Positions 49,653 to 60,765 of a DNA stretch of 64,000 nt are shown here, one piece after another. The notes below the pieces were generated by a model. It saw only the letters and a list, made by a program, of their open reading frames with translations. It was not told the DNA's origin and searched no databases. Each line of letters starts with the position of its first letter. Position 1 is the stretch's first letter. The position numbers and the translations under genes are program-made. This stretch comes from Strigamia acuminata. Taxonomy: Eukaryota; Arthropoda; Chilopoda; Geophilomorpha; Linotaeniidae. The stretch is taken from the NCBI GenBank assembly GCA_949358305.1, contig OX442314.1, positions 16,423,060-16,487,059 of the forward strand, in the 5' to 3' direction.

Positions 49653-49893
49653 CAGGGCCGTTCCTAGTGAATATCTGTGGTGAGGCGAGCATTAAAAATG
49701 CCGCCCCCCCCCCCCCAAAAAAAAAAAAAAAAAAAAAAAACCTATTTCTGAATACGTCCGAAAATATTTTTGAAAAAAAAAAAAAAAAAAAAACAATTTT
49801 TTTTTTTTTTTTTTTTTGGCCAAAATTGCCGCCCCTGTCAGTGTGCCGCCCTGAGGCGGCCGCCTCTTTGCCTCATAGGTCGAAACGGCCCTG
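49653..49893. mobile_element. hAT-type MITE with perfect 8-bp target duplication
   Basis: A 241-bp element bounded by CAGGGCCGTT at the left and AACGGCCCTG at the right, with the 8-bp duplication AATGTTTT on each side (49645-49652 and 49894-49901). Both features are those of the hAT superfamily. The inside has GGTGAGGC-/GCCTCA-type inverted segments, a poly(C)-poly(A) run and a long poly(A)/poly(T) stretch. No coding capacity. Confidence 0.92.
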
Positions 49894-50194
49894 AATGTTT
49901 TGCAACAAAATACTGCTGCATACAGGAGAAAACAACCAAAGGAATGGCTTTTAAGATTTCACTCCTCTTGGAGCAAAAAGTGAAATTACATGTTTTTGTT
50001 GGTAAATGTACTTACAAATAGGCTAAGATTGTTATTGAAATACTATTTCGGTTCACAAAAAGACCATAATTCTTTTTACATTTAAATTAAAAAGATGTTT
50101 CAAATTTTATTTTTAATTTTTCACAATATTTTGCTTTTCAAACCTTAAGGTATTTTTATACCGTCACAATGTTACTGTAGATAATCAATTTTTA

Positions 50195-50602
50195 TTAAAA
50201 TTCATCATGATGATTCTCCCACTCTTCCAATATCATATCAGCTGTCTTTTCACTTATCATAATTGAAGGCACCATCGTATAACAGTAGGACAAATTGATG
50301 CATCGGCTACGCGAAGCCCTTTAACCCCATAAACCCTACAAGTAAATAATCATAATAAAAGTTTTCAAATAACATTTACTCCTATGAAATGTCAACACAA
50401 ACCTAAGTTTTGAATCAACCACAGCTAAACGATCAGTTTTTGGTCCCATTTTGCACGTGCCGGATTAATGAAAAAACCCGTACGTGTAATGCCGAATGTA
50501 GCACTTTAAATACTCGTCAGACAATTCCTCGTACATTTTACATCCGGGAATTACGTATCCGTGCCATTTTGTACCCAATTTAACAAACGGTTCAGTCTTC
50601 GT
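50195..50602 (-). pseudogene. GMC oxidoreductase C-terminal fragment, decayed
   Basis: Reverse-strand translation gives the C-terminal part of a glucose-methanol-choline oxidoreductase (glucose dehydrogenase type): FVKLGTKWHGYVIPGCKMYE, LSDEYLKCYIRHYTYGFFH, then SGTCKMGPKTDRLAVVDSKL before a normal intron (about 50346-50401), and then VYGVKGLRVADASICPTV and PSIMISEKTADMILEEW. The catalytic-region H-x-S-G-T-C-K-M box has TAA in place of the codon after His (50465-50467). After CPTVI the frame shifts so that the SIMISEK segment is out of frame. No earlier part of the gene (FAD-binding N-terminus) is present, so this is a truncated pseudogene trapped between NRF-6 copies C and D. Confidence 0.88.
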
Positions 50603-51015
50603 TAAATTAAAATGCTTTTTTATTTAAATCGCTTATACTTTTGAATCTCCAGATTTTTTTAATTTTTAGGAGAAAAATTGTCTTATAGCAGAACAAGGAA
50701 CAGCTAGCTAATCCCAGGCCCTATGGTAGTCGGTACTTGGATCGTTGGATGGCTTACTTACTGGAATCCCAGTTGTTTTGCAAGCTTGTCTATTTTCAGA
50801 TAATGTTTCTGTAGCAAAAACATCTTTCATCCATATTAAAACTAAAATTGCCATTGTTTCCCCAATTTTCAATTGTATAAAGAAAAATATTGATCAGAAT
50901 AAAAATTATAAATGTAGAGCTTAATTTAAAATTTCACACCAGCTTAAAATCATACAACAAAATCATTTGTTTTGCGTTTCTATTAAGTAATAACACATTC
51001 ATTTTCTTGTTTCTT
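50603..51015. other. Spacer between the GMC fragment and copy D
   Basis: No supported gene. Part may be further GMC-derived sequence (near 50760-50830 on the minus strand), but no diagnostic motif is visible. Confidence 0.35.
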
Positions 51016-54000
51016 TTATAAAAATAATTTTTCTAAAGCCAAAAAAGGGGCCTCGAAAAAAAGAGAAATAAAAATTGCAGAAAAGTAAGAACAAGCTGTA
51101 CTTGCAAAAAAGATAGCAAGCTAAAAATAATAGAAAGAAATTAAATAAACACTTAAAAATTACAAGATATTCATGACTAACCATTTGTAAATGTGAAAAA
51201 TGTGGAGGTACTTCTTGACCCAAAAAGACAGAGGAATTATCGCAGGGTGAATTAAGTAGGTACAATACGTTAAACGTCCAAATGGTTGCCAAAAAGGCCA
51301 AGATAAAATCCTGTTCACCACACCTTCATATTTAAAAAAATAAAAATAGAACTACGGTAATTTCTCAATTAAAATATTTAATTTTATCATACCTCCATAT
51401 CCATTACAACATGAGAAAATTGTCCACGCCAAAGCCACTGCCCACGCCGATCGCGACAATGCAAGATACAATGATGCAACATCCTGAGTCATTACAGCAT
51501 GGTATGTACCAAACATTACAGCAGAACTTAATCCAACTGCAGTCAACCATCCCGCACCAACCACTAGCTAAAACTAATTTAAATTTGATTAATAATAATA
51601 ATAATACTACTACTAATAATAATTCCACGAATTTACTTTTTGCAATTTTGCTTTGCATTTGTTTCTGTGCAATAAATATCCACATATCATTCCGATGATG
51701 TAAGGAGCTATGCGACAATATGGCTTTTCATTTACTTTGTCGAAAGTATCACTAAATTTCCGATAATATAAAAAACAAATATAAAAAATTTAAGAAAACT
51801 TACCTTGTTGGATTATTTCCAATGTGGTAATGTGTTGCGATGGCACCAGTAGCTATCCAATTTCAGAGAATTAAACAACCAGCAAAAATTGCTGAAATGG
51901 ATAAATTTCTACAAATAATTAGATGTATATTATAGCAGGTATTAGATACCATATAGTAAATAAGAATAATGAGCATCAGTTTGTAATACCTAGTTATAAA
52001 TATTAAAATAAGTGGACTGATTATATAAAATTGCATGTCGTTAGCCAAATACAAGTACCACGTGTGACCCATGCACTATAATATACATTTAAAAAAAAAT
52101 AACTAAATTCAATTACCATAATATAAATCACTTGAATCATTTTATACGAACCAAATTACTAAAATCGATGAAGTTGTTAAAATACAATAAATTCGCCCAC
52201 CAATAATTGTCGCAATTTTTACCACCCAACCCCTGTTCAGGCCAAAATGGACCATCAATATAATACAGAGATAAAATGTTGAAAAAAAGAAATAAAACCA
52301 CAGCATAAACAGGTGTCAATCTGAAATAAAATATCAAAGATAAATAAAACATCCCAGAGGATTCTAATTCCTACAACCAATATCGATGAAAATAAAATTT
52401 TAACCATGAAATTTTCCCATTTGTTCTTTCATATTCTTTAAGATACAAATATGTCACCAATAATCCACTGAGACGAAACAACAAAGATTAAACGAATGAT
52501 TATCATTATTTTTAATGTTATAATTATAAACTACAAACCTTAAAACGAAAAACGTATCTACTGAAAACACTGCCTGCAAAATTAATAAATACGAAAAACT
52601 ATTCATCCAATTTATTGGAACCAATAAATTATCTGAAATCAAAATAGATCCTCAACTTTTCTAATTCCGCATAAATGTCAAATTTTACCTGTTGATAGAG
52701 CCCCCGAGAAGTAACTATGACCTAAAATGATCCAAAACATGCTAATTACCCGAATACCGTTTATGCACATGAGTGAGTTGTCTCTTGGCTCGGTATTAAA
52801 TAATTTATATCCATTTGTATATAATGAGAAACACAGAAAAATCTTTCCACAAATACCTAAAACAATTACAAACGTGAAAAATAAAATAACCCTACAAAAT
52901 TAAATTTACCATTGCATGCTGATTTCCTTTTATTATCATTAATAATCAGTGAAGTATTATCCTCATTTATTTCTACTTCTGCTTGTGTTTCGATTTCTTG
53001 CGACAATTTATTTCGAGTAGTAAACACTTCTTTTGCAATGTTTTCGGAGTGTGGCGAATTTAACGTTGATGAATGTACGTACACATCGTATAAGGTACCA
53101 GATAGAATTATTGCAGTCATCAAAAAACAAAAAACTCTACACAAAAATAATAGCTATTGGTATACTTAAAAAAGAAACAAACTTTTTAAATTGTGTACAA
53201 ACAAATAACAGCTCGTTGGTCATCCCAAATATCACGACTTGGTTGAACACAACTACTCGACAGAACAACTGAGTGATTAAGTTTTGGAATAGCTAGAACA
53301 TTGTATTTAAATCAGCACATTAATTTGTCATGTCATATCAAATTACCATTAATATCAGCCAATAGAGCATTTAAATCCTCAACACTGCACGAATTTGGTA
53401 TACAAACTGCAGTACGTAAGTTAATATTTAGTCCAGCCTAAACAAGTAAAATTAGATAAGCATTTATAGTTTCTTTTCAAGTTATTACCGCAATTTGCTG
53501 CTGTGTGGCTGCAGTTATCCAACAATACCGCCCATGAAACGGATCTGTGAAGTTGCGATAAGGTGGACCTTGAATAACGCCATTGCAGAGGGAGAAACTG
53601 CCTGGCCAAATCATATTTCCTTGAGAAATTCCACTCCCTATGTTTCCATAAGCATCAAGCACTGTGTGTGCGCAAAATAAAAAGAAAATTAAATGAAAAA
53701 TCGATGGTGCAAACTTAAATTATTACTTTTCCAAGCCCATCCTTTGCCATCAACCAAGCCAGATGCAAATTCTATGACATTTTGGAGACATTCGGTAGAA
53801 ACATTCGAGTTATTGTAAATTTGTAACTTGTCTAAAGCCAATTGAGGTGTATTGAAAATACTGTATGGTTCCATCTCGTGGTCAGTCTTCAACACGCTGG
53901 ACTTATTATCCTGTTTGATTTCATTCAGTAGGTTCACTATTGTGTGTACCGGTATATTGAAATTCTGTGAATTATCAGCTGCTTTAACTTCAAGGTTAAG

Positions 54001-54036
54001 GCTGACTAAAAAAATTAAACCCGTAATTATCAACAT
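51016..54036 (-). CDS. NRF-6-like membrane acyltransferase, copy D
   Basis: Close relative of copy C. Signal peptide MLIITGLIFLVSLNLEVKA, NRF domain with LDKLQIYNNSNVSTECLQNV, GKGWAWKS, LDAYGNIGSGISQGNMIWPG and conserved cysteines, then the acyltransferase part (RLTPVYAVVLFLFFNILSLY, WYLYLANDMQFYIISPLILI, LALSRSAWAVALAWTIFSCC) and a C-terminus ending FEAPFLALEKLFL-TAA at 51016. One donor near 52374 reads TTGTAGG where the other copies have AGGTAGG, which keeps GT but changes the flanking codon, and the WYLYLAND segment has two extra codons against the other copies. No stop or frameshift was noticed. TCACATGA at 54107-54114 lies 71 bp before the ATG, and a TATAAGC element follows it. Confidence 0.9.
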
Positions 54037-54710
54037 AGTTCTACAACTACAATATTCTGCCTCCAGCTGATGTACTGTATAAGCTTATATGTAAAATTGA
54101 TGTCTGTCACATGAGCAAATTAACGGGTAATTCAAGATAATCGCGAAAGGAAGTAAATTTTTTTTGGTAGAGATAAAACCTAATATTTCGTGATAAGAAG
54201 TTTCTGCTAAAAGCAACATTTTCCACGAAAGTTGCATGAACTATCATATGTGTCCATTAATCAGTCAGTTGATTGTTACTGAATCATGCAGATACAACTT
54301 TTCATTGATTCAAAGGAGATGGAAGCAAAACACAAAATCTTTCCTAACTGCAACCCTTTTGGAAAAATATTCTAAAAATGTTTTTAAAATGTCATTCAAT
54401 GTAATTTTTATAAATGTTCCTTGTAAAACGCAGTAAAATGTAAACACTAAAATCGTAGTCCATTTATCAATTCCATTTTATGCTTTCATACATTTTCAAT
54501 CAATTCCTTTTACAAAAATAATCTTTCTAATGCTTGATGACTATTATGAGGCACAACAGGTTAATTAGTAAACTATAAAACTATAATAACTATAATATAA
54601 TAACTATAATACATCAAGGTAATCAGTGACAAAGATATCACGTTTCAGTCAATAATGCAATAGTTTTCATAAAATAAGTAGTCAGAACCGCAGCATATAT
54701 CATTAAATCT

Positions 54711-55052
54711 CTCCTTTTTTTCCATTTGGACTCTGGAAATGACTTAAAAACACGTCATCGATTCTAAAGGAAACTGGCAATCGGGTCACGTTCAAAATGT
54801 TCGTTTTTATCGTAAAACAAACGTTTTCAATGTTTTCATCATGAAAAGTTGAAAACAAACTTAAACCGAACATTTTCATCATAAAAACGAACGTAAAATA
54901 AACGTTTTCATCATGAAAACGAACATTTTGCATGTTTCATGATGTTTCATGATGCATGCGTGTAATAACCCAAAAGAAAAATGCAAAAAAAAAGAAAAGT
55001 ACCTTTTGGATGAGTTGTTTTACGTCATTTCCGGTGTCCAAAAGGAAGAAGA
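54711..55052. repeat. Inverted-repeat element with internal CATGATGAAAACG repeats
   Basis: The left end (TTCCATTTGGACTCTGGAAA with TGACTTAAAAAC after it) and the right end, read on the other strand (TTCCTTTTGGACACCGGAAA with TGACGTAAAAC after it), are imperfect inverted copies of about 40 bp. Inside are at least five short repeats related to AACGTTTTCATCATGAAAACG, itself palindromic. TTAA near both ends might be a target site, but the ends are not sharp. It lies upstream of copy D where the copy C flank has a different element. Confidence 0.6.
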
Positions 55053-55416
55053 GTTAAGATTTGTCTTTCCTTTCGCAAATTGAACACATCTAACGATTTT
55101 CAACAAAATTTTTCTGCATATACAGTAGGAGAAAATAACCAAACGGGGTAGCTTTCAAGTGTGAACCACGCATTAGAGCTTTCCTCACTTAATTGTCTCA
55201 CTTCATAAAAATAGTCCATGCCAATTCAGCATAATTTACTGTTGTATCACCACTAAATAACAATCGAGTAACTTAAACTTAAATAAAAACAAAACTTGGA
55301 ATAACATGACTCTTCCACGAAATTTAAAAAAAAATCATACAAGCGCAAAGGTTTCCTTTGGCTTTGCGTAGAATAAAAACACAATTTCAACATCAGTCAT
55401 TTTCATTTCATTTCTT

Positions 55417-58400
55417 TCATAAAAATAATTTTTCTAAAGCCAAAAAGGGAGCCTCGAAAGACAGAGAAATAAAAATTGCAGCAAAATAAGAACAAGCTGC
55501 ACTTGAAAAAAATATGGAAAACTAAAAAAAAAAAAAAAAATCAATTCAGTAAAACTTTAAATAATTACTACGAAGAAAAGTTGCTACGACTAACCGATTG
55601 TATATGTGAAAAATGTGCAGAAATTTCTAGACCCGAAACAAATAAAGGAATTATGGCAAGATGTATTAAGTAGGTGGAGTACGTTAAACGTCCAAATGGT
55701 TGCCAAAAAGACCACGATAAAAAACTATTCACTACACCTTAATATTAAAAGAAAATAAAAGCATTTGTACAATCATTAAAATACTCAATTACAAGTCATA
55801 CCTCCATATCCATTACAGCATGCGAAAATCATCCAAGCCACAGCCAGAGCCCACGCTGATCTAGAAAGGGCGACGTACAGCGATTGCTCACCTTGATTCA
55901 GGTCAACATTGTAAATGCCAAACATTACGGCAGAACTTAATCCAAAAGCAGTCACCCACCCAACGGTAACTACTATCTAAAAAGAATTAAAGGTTACTCA
56001 AAATATGAAAAGAAAAGAAAATTTTACAAGTGATACCTTATTTAATTTTGCTTCGCATTTGCTTCTGTGTAATAAATACCCGCATATCATTCCAATAAGG
56101 TAAGGAGCAATCCGGCAATATGGCTTATCGTATACTTGGTTCATGGAATCGGTATTGGCATTACTACATCAAAATTGAAATGGAATTAAAAAGTTACAAA
56201 TATTTTTATTTTAAAACAAAACTCACTTTGTTATCGAAGTTGAAATATGGTAATATGTTGCAATAACACCAGTAGTTATCCAACTTGCAAGAATTAACGA
56301 ACCAACAATAATTGCAGAAACTGATACATAGCTGCAATTAACAATAAAATAAGTACGGAATACTAATTAAAAAAATTAATAAGTACCTACTTAGTTATAA
56401 AAATTAAAATAATTGGACTGATTATATAAAATTGCATGTCGTTTGCTAAATACCAGGTGTGGCCCATACACTAATAATAGTACATAATTTTAAAACTACT
56501 AAATTGTATTTTTGTTATGTAAATCATTTAAATCAATTTATACGAACCAAATCACTAAATTCCATGAAGTTGTTGATATACAATAAATTCCACCACCAAT
56601 ATTTGTCGCACTTGTCGCCACTCACTCCCTGCGCTGACCAAAACGGACCATTGATGTAATATGGAGATAAAATATTGTAAAACAGAAACAAAACTACAGC
56701 GTAAACAGGTGTCAATCTAAAATAAAATATCAAAAATAAATAAATAAAACAAATCACAGAATATTATAATTCCTACCTCCAATAACGATGAAAATAAAAC
56801 TTCACCCATGAAATTTTCCCATCTCTTTTTTCGTGTTCTTTAATATACAAATACGTCACCAATAATCCGCTGAAAAAAACATACGTCATGTATACAATAT
56901 TCTTTACAATTGTCAAGCACAACGAACCTTAAAACAAAAAACGTGTCGACTGAAAATACCGCTTGTTCGATGAGTAGAAACGAAAAAGTAGAAATCCAAT
57001 TTAACGCAACCAAAGCGTTATCTGAAATTATTTAACACCAATTCTGCTATTATTATAAGTTCTTACCTTAAAAAAAAAAAATATTTCACCTGCTGACATA
57101 GCACCCATCATATAACTGTGGCCTAAAATAATCCAAAACATGCTTATGACGCGAATACCATTTATGCACATAAGAGAATTGTCTCTCGGCTCGGTATTAA
57201 ATAATTTAGACGCATTTGTATAAAATGAAAAACATAATAAAATCTGCCCACAAATACCTAAACAAAATATTAGAATATTGAAAAACTAATGTGTGTAAAA
57301 ACAAACATTAACTATACCGGGTTTCCTTTTATTATTCTCGATAATCAATGGATTATTATCCGCATATAATGACGATGAATGAATTCCAGTCTCAGTTTCG
57401 ACTTCGTAGGACAAATTATTTTGATTCAGAGCTTCCACCACTTCTTTCTTTTTTACATTTTTGGATTTTTTATCAGAAAATTGTGTGTACAAATCATACA
57501 AAGTTCCAGTTAGAATTATTGTAGCCATGAATAAAGCGAAACCTCTAAGGAATAAAAATTCCTTTAGATATATTTAATAATTAATTATCTACCTTTTTAA
57601 GTTTCATACAAACAAATAACAGCACGTCGGTCATTCCAAATATCACGGCTTGGTGGAATACAATCACTCGACAAAGCAATCGAGTGATTAAGTTTTGGAA
57701 TAGCTGCAACAACAGATTTATATCAGTATAAAATATTTCATTAATCATTACAAATTACCATTGATATCTGCCAGTAATATATTTAAATCATTAGGAGCGC
57801 ATGAATCAGGTACACAAACTGCAGTTCGTAAGTTAGGAGCTTGTTCAAACTAAATAAGTAAATAATGATTAAATATCTTTAAAAATTATCATGAATCACA
57901 ATATTACCGCAACTTTATGCATAAAATCTTTTGATGGGGTTGCTATTATCCAACAATACTGACCCAAAAACGGCTTTGTAGAGTTGCCATAAGGTAGGCC
58001 TTGAACTACGGCATTGCAAACGGAGAAACGGCCAGGCCAAATAATATTTCCCTGAGAAATTCCACTTCCTATTTTTCCATAGGCATCAAACACTAAAACA
58101 AAAACAAAATGTAAAAATAAAATGCCAAAAATGTTTAATCTAAAAAATTACTCTTCCAAGCCCATCCTTCTCGACCGGCCAAAGCAACAACAAATGCTAA
58201 GAAATCTTGTACACATGTTACAGAAACATTCGGGTTATTGTAATTTTCTAACTTTTCTATGGCAAGTTGAGGTGTTTTGAAAATACTATATGGTTCAATC
58301 TCATGGTCTATCTTCAACAGGTTGGAGTTGTTGGAAGTTCTGTGTTCATGGACGACTTTAGCCAATTTCTCTGGGTTAAAATTCTGTGAAATGTCAGCTG

Positions 58401-58458
58401 CCTTAACAACAAGGTTAACATTGATGAGAAATATTAAACTCGGAATTAAAAACCACAT
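55417..58458 (-). CDS. NRF-6-like membrane acyltransferase, copy E
   Basis: Right-most member of the array. Signal peptide MWFLIPSLIFLINVNLVVKA, NRF domain (IFKTPQLAIEKLENYNNPNV, GREGWAWKS, FDAYGKIGSGISQGNIIWPG), RTAVCVPDSC-like sequence at 57790-57840, then LMCINGIRVISMFWIILGHS, RLTPVYAVVLFLFYNILSPY, and a C-terminus LSFEAPFLALEKLFL-TGA at 55417. It is about as different from C/D as copy A is. Exons read through in frame where checked. The upstream region has TCATATGA (58531-58538) and TCACGTGA (58555-58562) 73 and 97 bp before the ATG. The ATG at 58456-58458 was preferred over an upstream in-frame one because it aligns with the other copies and starts the signal peptide. Confidence 0.92.
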
Positions 58459-59361
58459 AATTGATCGCTTCAAGTGATGTGTAAGTAAATATGCTGCTTT
58501 CAGCTTTCCCAATTTCAGTAAAATTTATTATCATATGACAACGGCAACGAAAAGTCACGTGATAAATTTTTTCGTTTTAATCAATGTTCAAAAACCGTGT
58601 GATGAAAGCTGAACGGCGACCTGATTGGTCCAGATAACCACATTGTAGATAAAACAGCGGATGGAGTTGAGGTCACATTTCGATTTCGTCACAACCCCAT
58701 CACTTCCTGTCAAAAAAATGGACGGAACTGATGTCATTAACCTCCATCAACTGCCCGATCAGTTACTAATTCTCATGCGTTGGAATCACATGCAAAAAAA
58801 CCTATAGAAATGATAACAAAAATTATCAATCTGCTAATCAATTATCTATTTTCAAGAATATTGCAAAACATAACGAAAGACTGTTTTAACAAACAATTCC
58901 TAGAAACAATTCCTAGAAGTAAAAAAGAATTTATTTGGTTCATTATTTTGTATAGAATTACTCTTATTATTTTTTAAAAACACCTTTTCATACAATAGGC
59001 CCATACTTTTAAGCAATGTGGACTAAATCATTTTTCTACGTAATTTATAAACCACATTTGAAAATATATACTGAGAAAAAGATACGGGTAAACAAGTATT
59101 TGATGGCTATCCCACCTGTCATGTCATTAAGCTATTCACATAATCAAATGAGTTATGTCGCATGCTTAGCACCGAATTTATTTACTCTAGTATATTACAT
59201 CATGGTATTCCATATAAACCTGTCAATACCGTGAGGAGTGTCAGCTGTGTGTACTACACATTGAAGAATAAACTCAGCACGCAATCTACCAACACAAAAA
59301 AGTTTATAAAAGCAGCGGCTAATCAAAAAACATCCACTTTTCGCAAATACCAAACGCAAAC
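58459..59361. other. Spacer with a short F-box-like frame
   Basis: Contains the copy E promoter. A 29-codon frame at 58718-58807 reads MDGTDVINLHQLPDQLLILM and then stops; LHQLPDQLLI resembles the start of an F-box. No continuation was found, so it is at most a gene fossil. Other short frames here show no domain. Confidence 0.35.
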
Positions 59362-59920
59362 ATGCTGCTTAAGGTTTATTTCAAATAGAAATTAATCGCT
59401 CAAGTCCCACTTAAACTTCCAACTTCTCAATTGTTTTGTTTCAGTTATTCGTCTACTTAATGCTCATTGCGCTAATGTTGCTGCAATACAACGCCGTACT
59501 GGGGTATGTTGACTATACGAATATACTATTGCATTTTTTTTGCTTTCGTATTTTTATTTTTATTCCATCATGATTTGAAACGGCTTTTAAAATGTTAGAA
59601 AACGATCCAGAAATTGATTTTTTTTAAATGTTGTGTAATTACTAACAGAATTTTAGACTCGTAACACTTGTTGCAATTTTTGAAATACCTTCACTATTTA
59701 TCAAAGCTGATAAAATTAAAAATAAGTCACAATATTAATCAAAATGTAACAAACCTCATGTAACCATGATGTGAATCTGTGAATGGCTCATACTTTTAAT
59801 GAAATTCATATTTTTTTCATTTGCAGGTGCGTGCCATCAAAAAGCGGCTGCACAACAAGTGGATTGGGATGTTGTTTTGGTAATTGCAATTGCAATGGAT
59901 TGTCCTGCACTTGCCCATGA
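59362..59920 (+). CDS. Small secreted eight-cysteine (knottin-like) peptide
   Basis: Three tiny exons join in frame: 59362-59373 (ATGCTGCTTAAG), 59445-59503 and 59827-59920, giving 54 residues. The first 24 residues (MLLKLFVYLMLIALMLLQYN and on to AVLG) form a hydrophobic signal peptide. The mature part is about 30 residues with eight cysteines spaced C-x6-C-x6-CC-x3-C-x-C-x4-C-x-C, ending CTCP-TGA. A CC pair followed by two CxC pairs is the pattern of inhibitor-cystine-knot peptides, which in arthropods include ion-channel-active peptides, antimicrobial peptides and enzyme inhibitors; which role applies here cannot be told. No propeptide is seen. The splice donors (AAG-GTTTAT and GGG-GTATGT) and acceptors are acceptable. 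The gene is easily missed because each exon is short. Confidence 0.72.
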
Positions 59921-60765
59921 AATTAAAACAATAATCCAATGTACGTGATTCTGTAAGGTGAAGAGTGAAAATAATGTCAAATTTATAACTCGTGAATAAA
60001 AAATTCATAAATTATACATTTTTAATAAATACCTTGACATATTACACATCGGTTCAGCACACATTTTCTTGATTTACCGCTGGCATTGCTTGCATAATCT
60101 CAGGATCTCTTAATTCTTAGTGCTGGATTTTCTGTAGATAACACTGCAGTCAAAGTTAATGTGAAAAAAATATAAATAATTACTGCATTGCAAGAAAAGC
60201 AATGTTTGCATACTGGGTGTTTATTTGAACATCACTTTCGGTTCCCTAACTTCGGTGCCCCACAATTGAGAGGCCTTCCTACGCTTTAGCCGAGTGGTAG
60301 CCCTGGCACTAAGCAAATATTATGCATTGACATTCAACTCGAGGTTAAAGGTCATATCTGATGTCAACATTAAATTCGCCACCTCAACATTCCTACTTGG
60401 TTGTTCAATTGCTTTTTTGTCATTTCATTGACGGCCTGTTCACTTTATTCGCACTCAAATGATGTAAATAAATACATCATAAACAAGTGGCTCCATCTTG
60501 GGAGCTTTACTCTAACTTGTAAGTTTATTCCAATTTCAGCATTCCAGCCGGTTTTTTAATTTATTATGGTCGGTTGTACAGGAAAAAGTTTACAATCTAG
60601 TTTAAGATCATGATGGTAGAAAAAACACTTACTTTTATGCTGAAGTTGTTGTTTTTCAACTGATCTCTGTTCTTGTAAAACACCCACGCTATGTTTTCAG
60701 TCAAGGCTACTTGTTTTTCCGGAAATGGGTAAATGGAAAAGGTGATACAATTGCTATTATAAGTA
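59921..60765. other. Spacer between the peptide gene and DDX28
   Basis: Contains the peptide 3' UTR (TGAATAAAAAATTC near 59993) and the DDX28 promoter. A possible SINE is listed separately. A 76-codon minus-strand frame at 60597-60827 overlaps the DDX28 start and is not believed. Confidence 0.4.
60281..60352 (+). repeat. tRNA-like (SINE head?) sequence
   Basis: TTTAGCCGAGTGGTAGCCCTGG resembles a tRNA A box (TRGCNNAGYNGG), and about 45 bases later ATTCAACTCGAGG resembles a degenerate B box. The acceptor stem does not pair, so this is not a working tRNA gene; a tRNA-derived SINE head is the likeliest reading. Confidence 0.35.

Noticed and set aside
49631-50021. Plus-strand frames rich in Lys and Phe around 49.7 kb
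   Set aside because: They come from the homopolymer runs inside the hAT MITE.
60281-60352. tRNA gene
   Set aside because: A-box-like sequence is good but the acceptor stem does not pair and the B box is degenerate; kept only as a SINE candidate.
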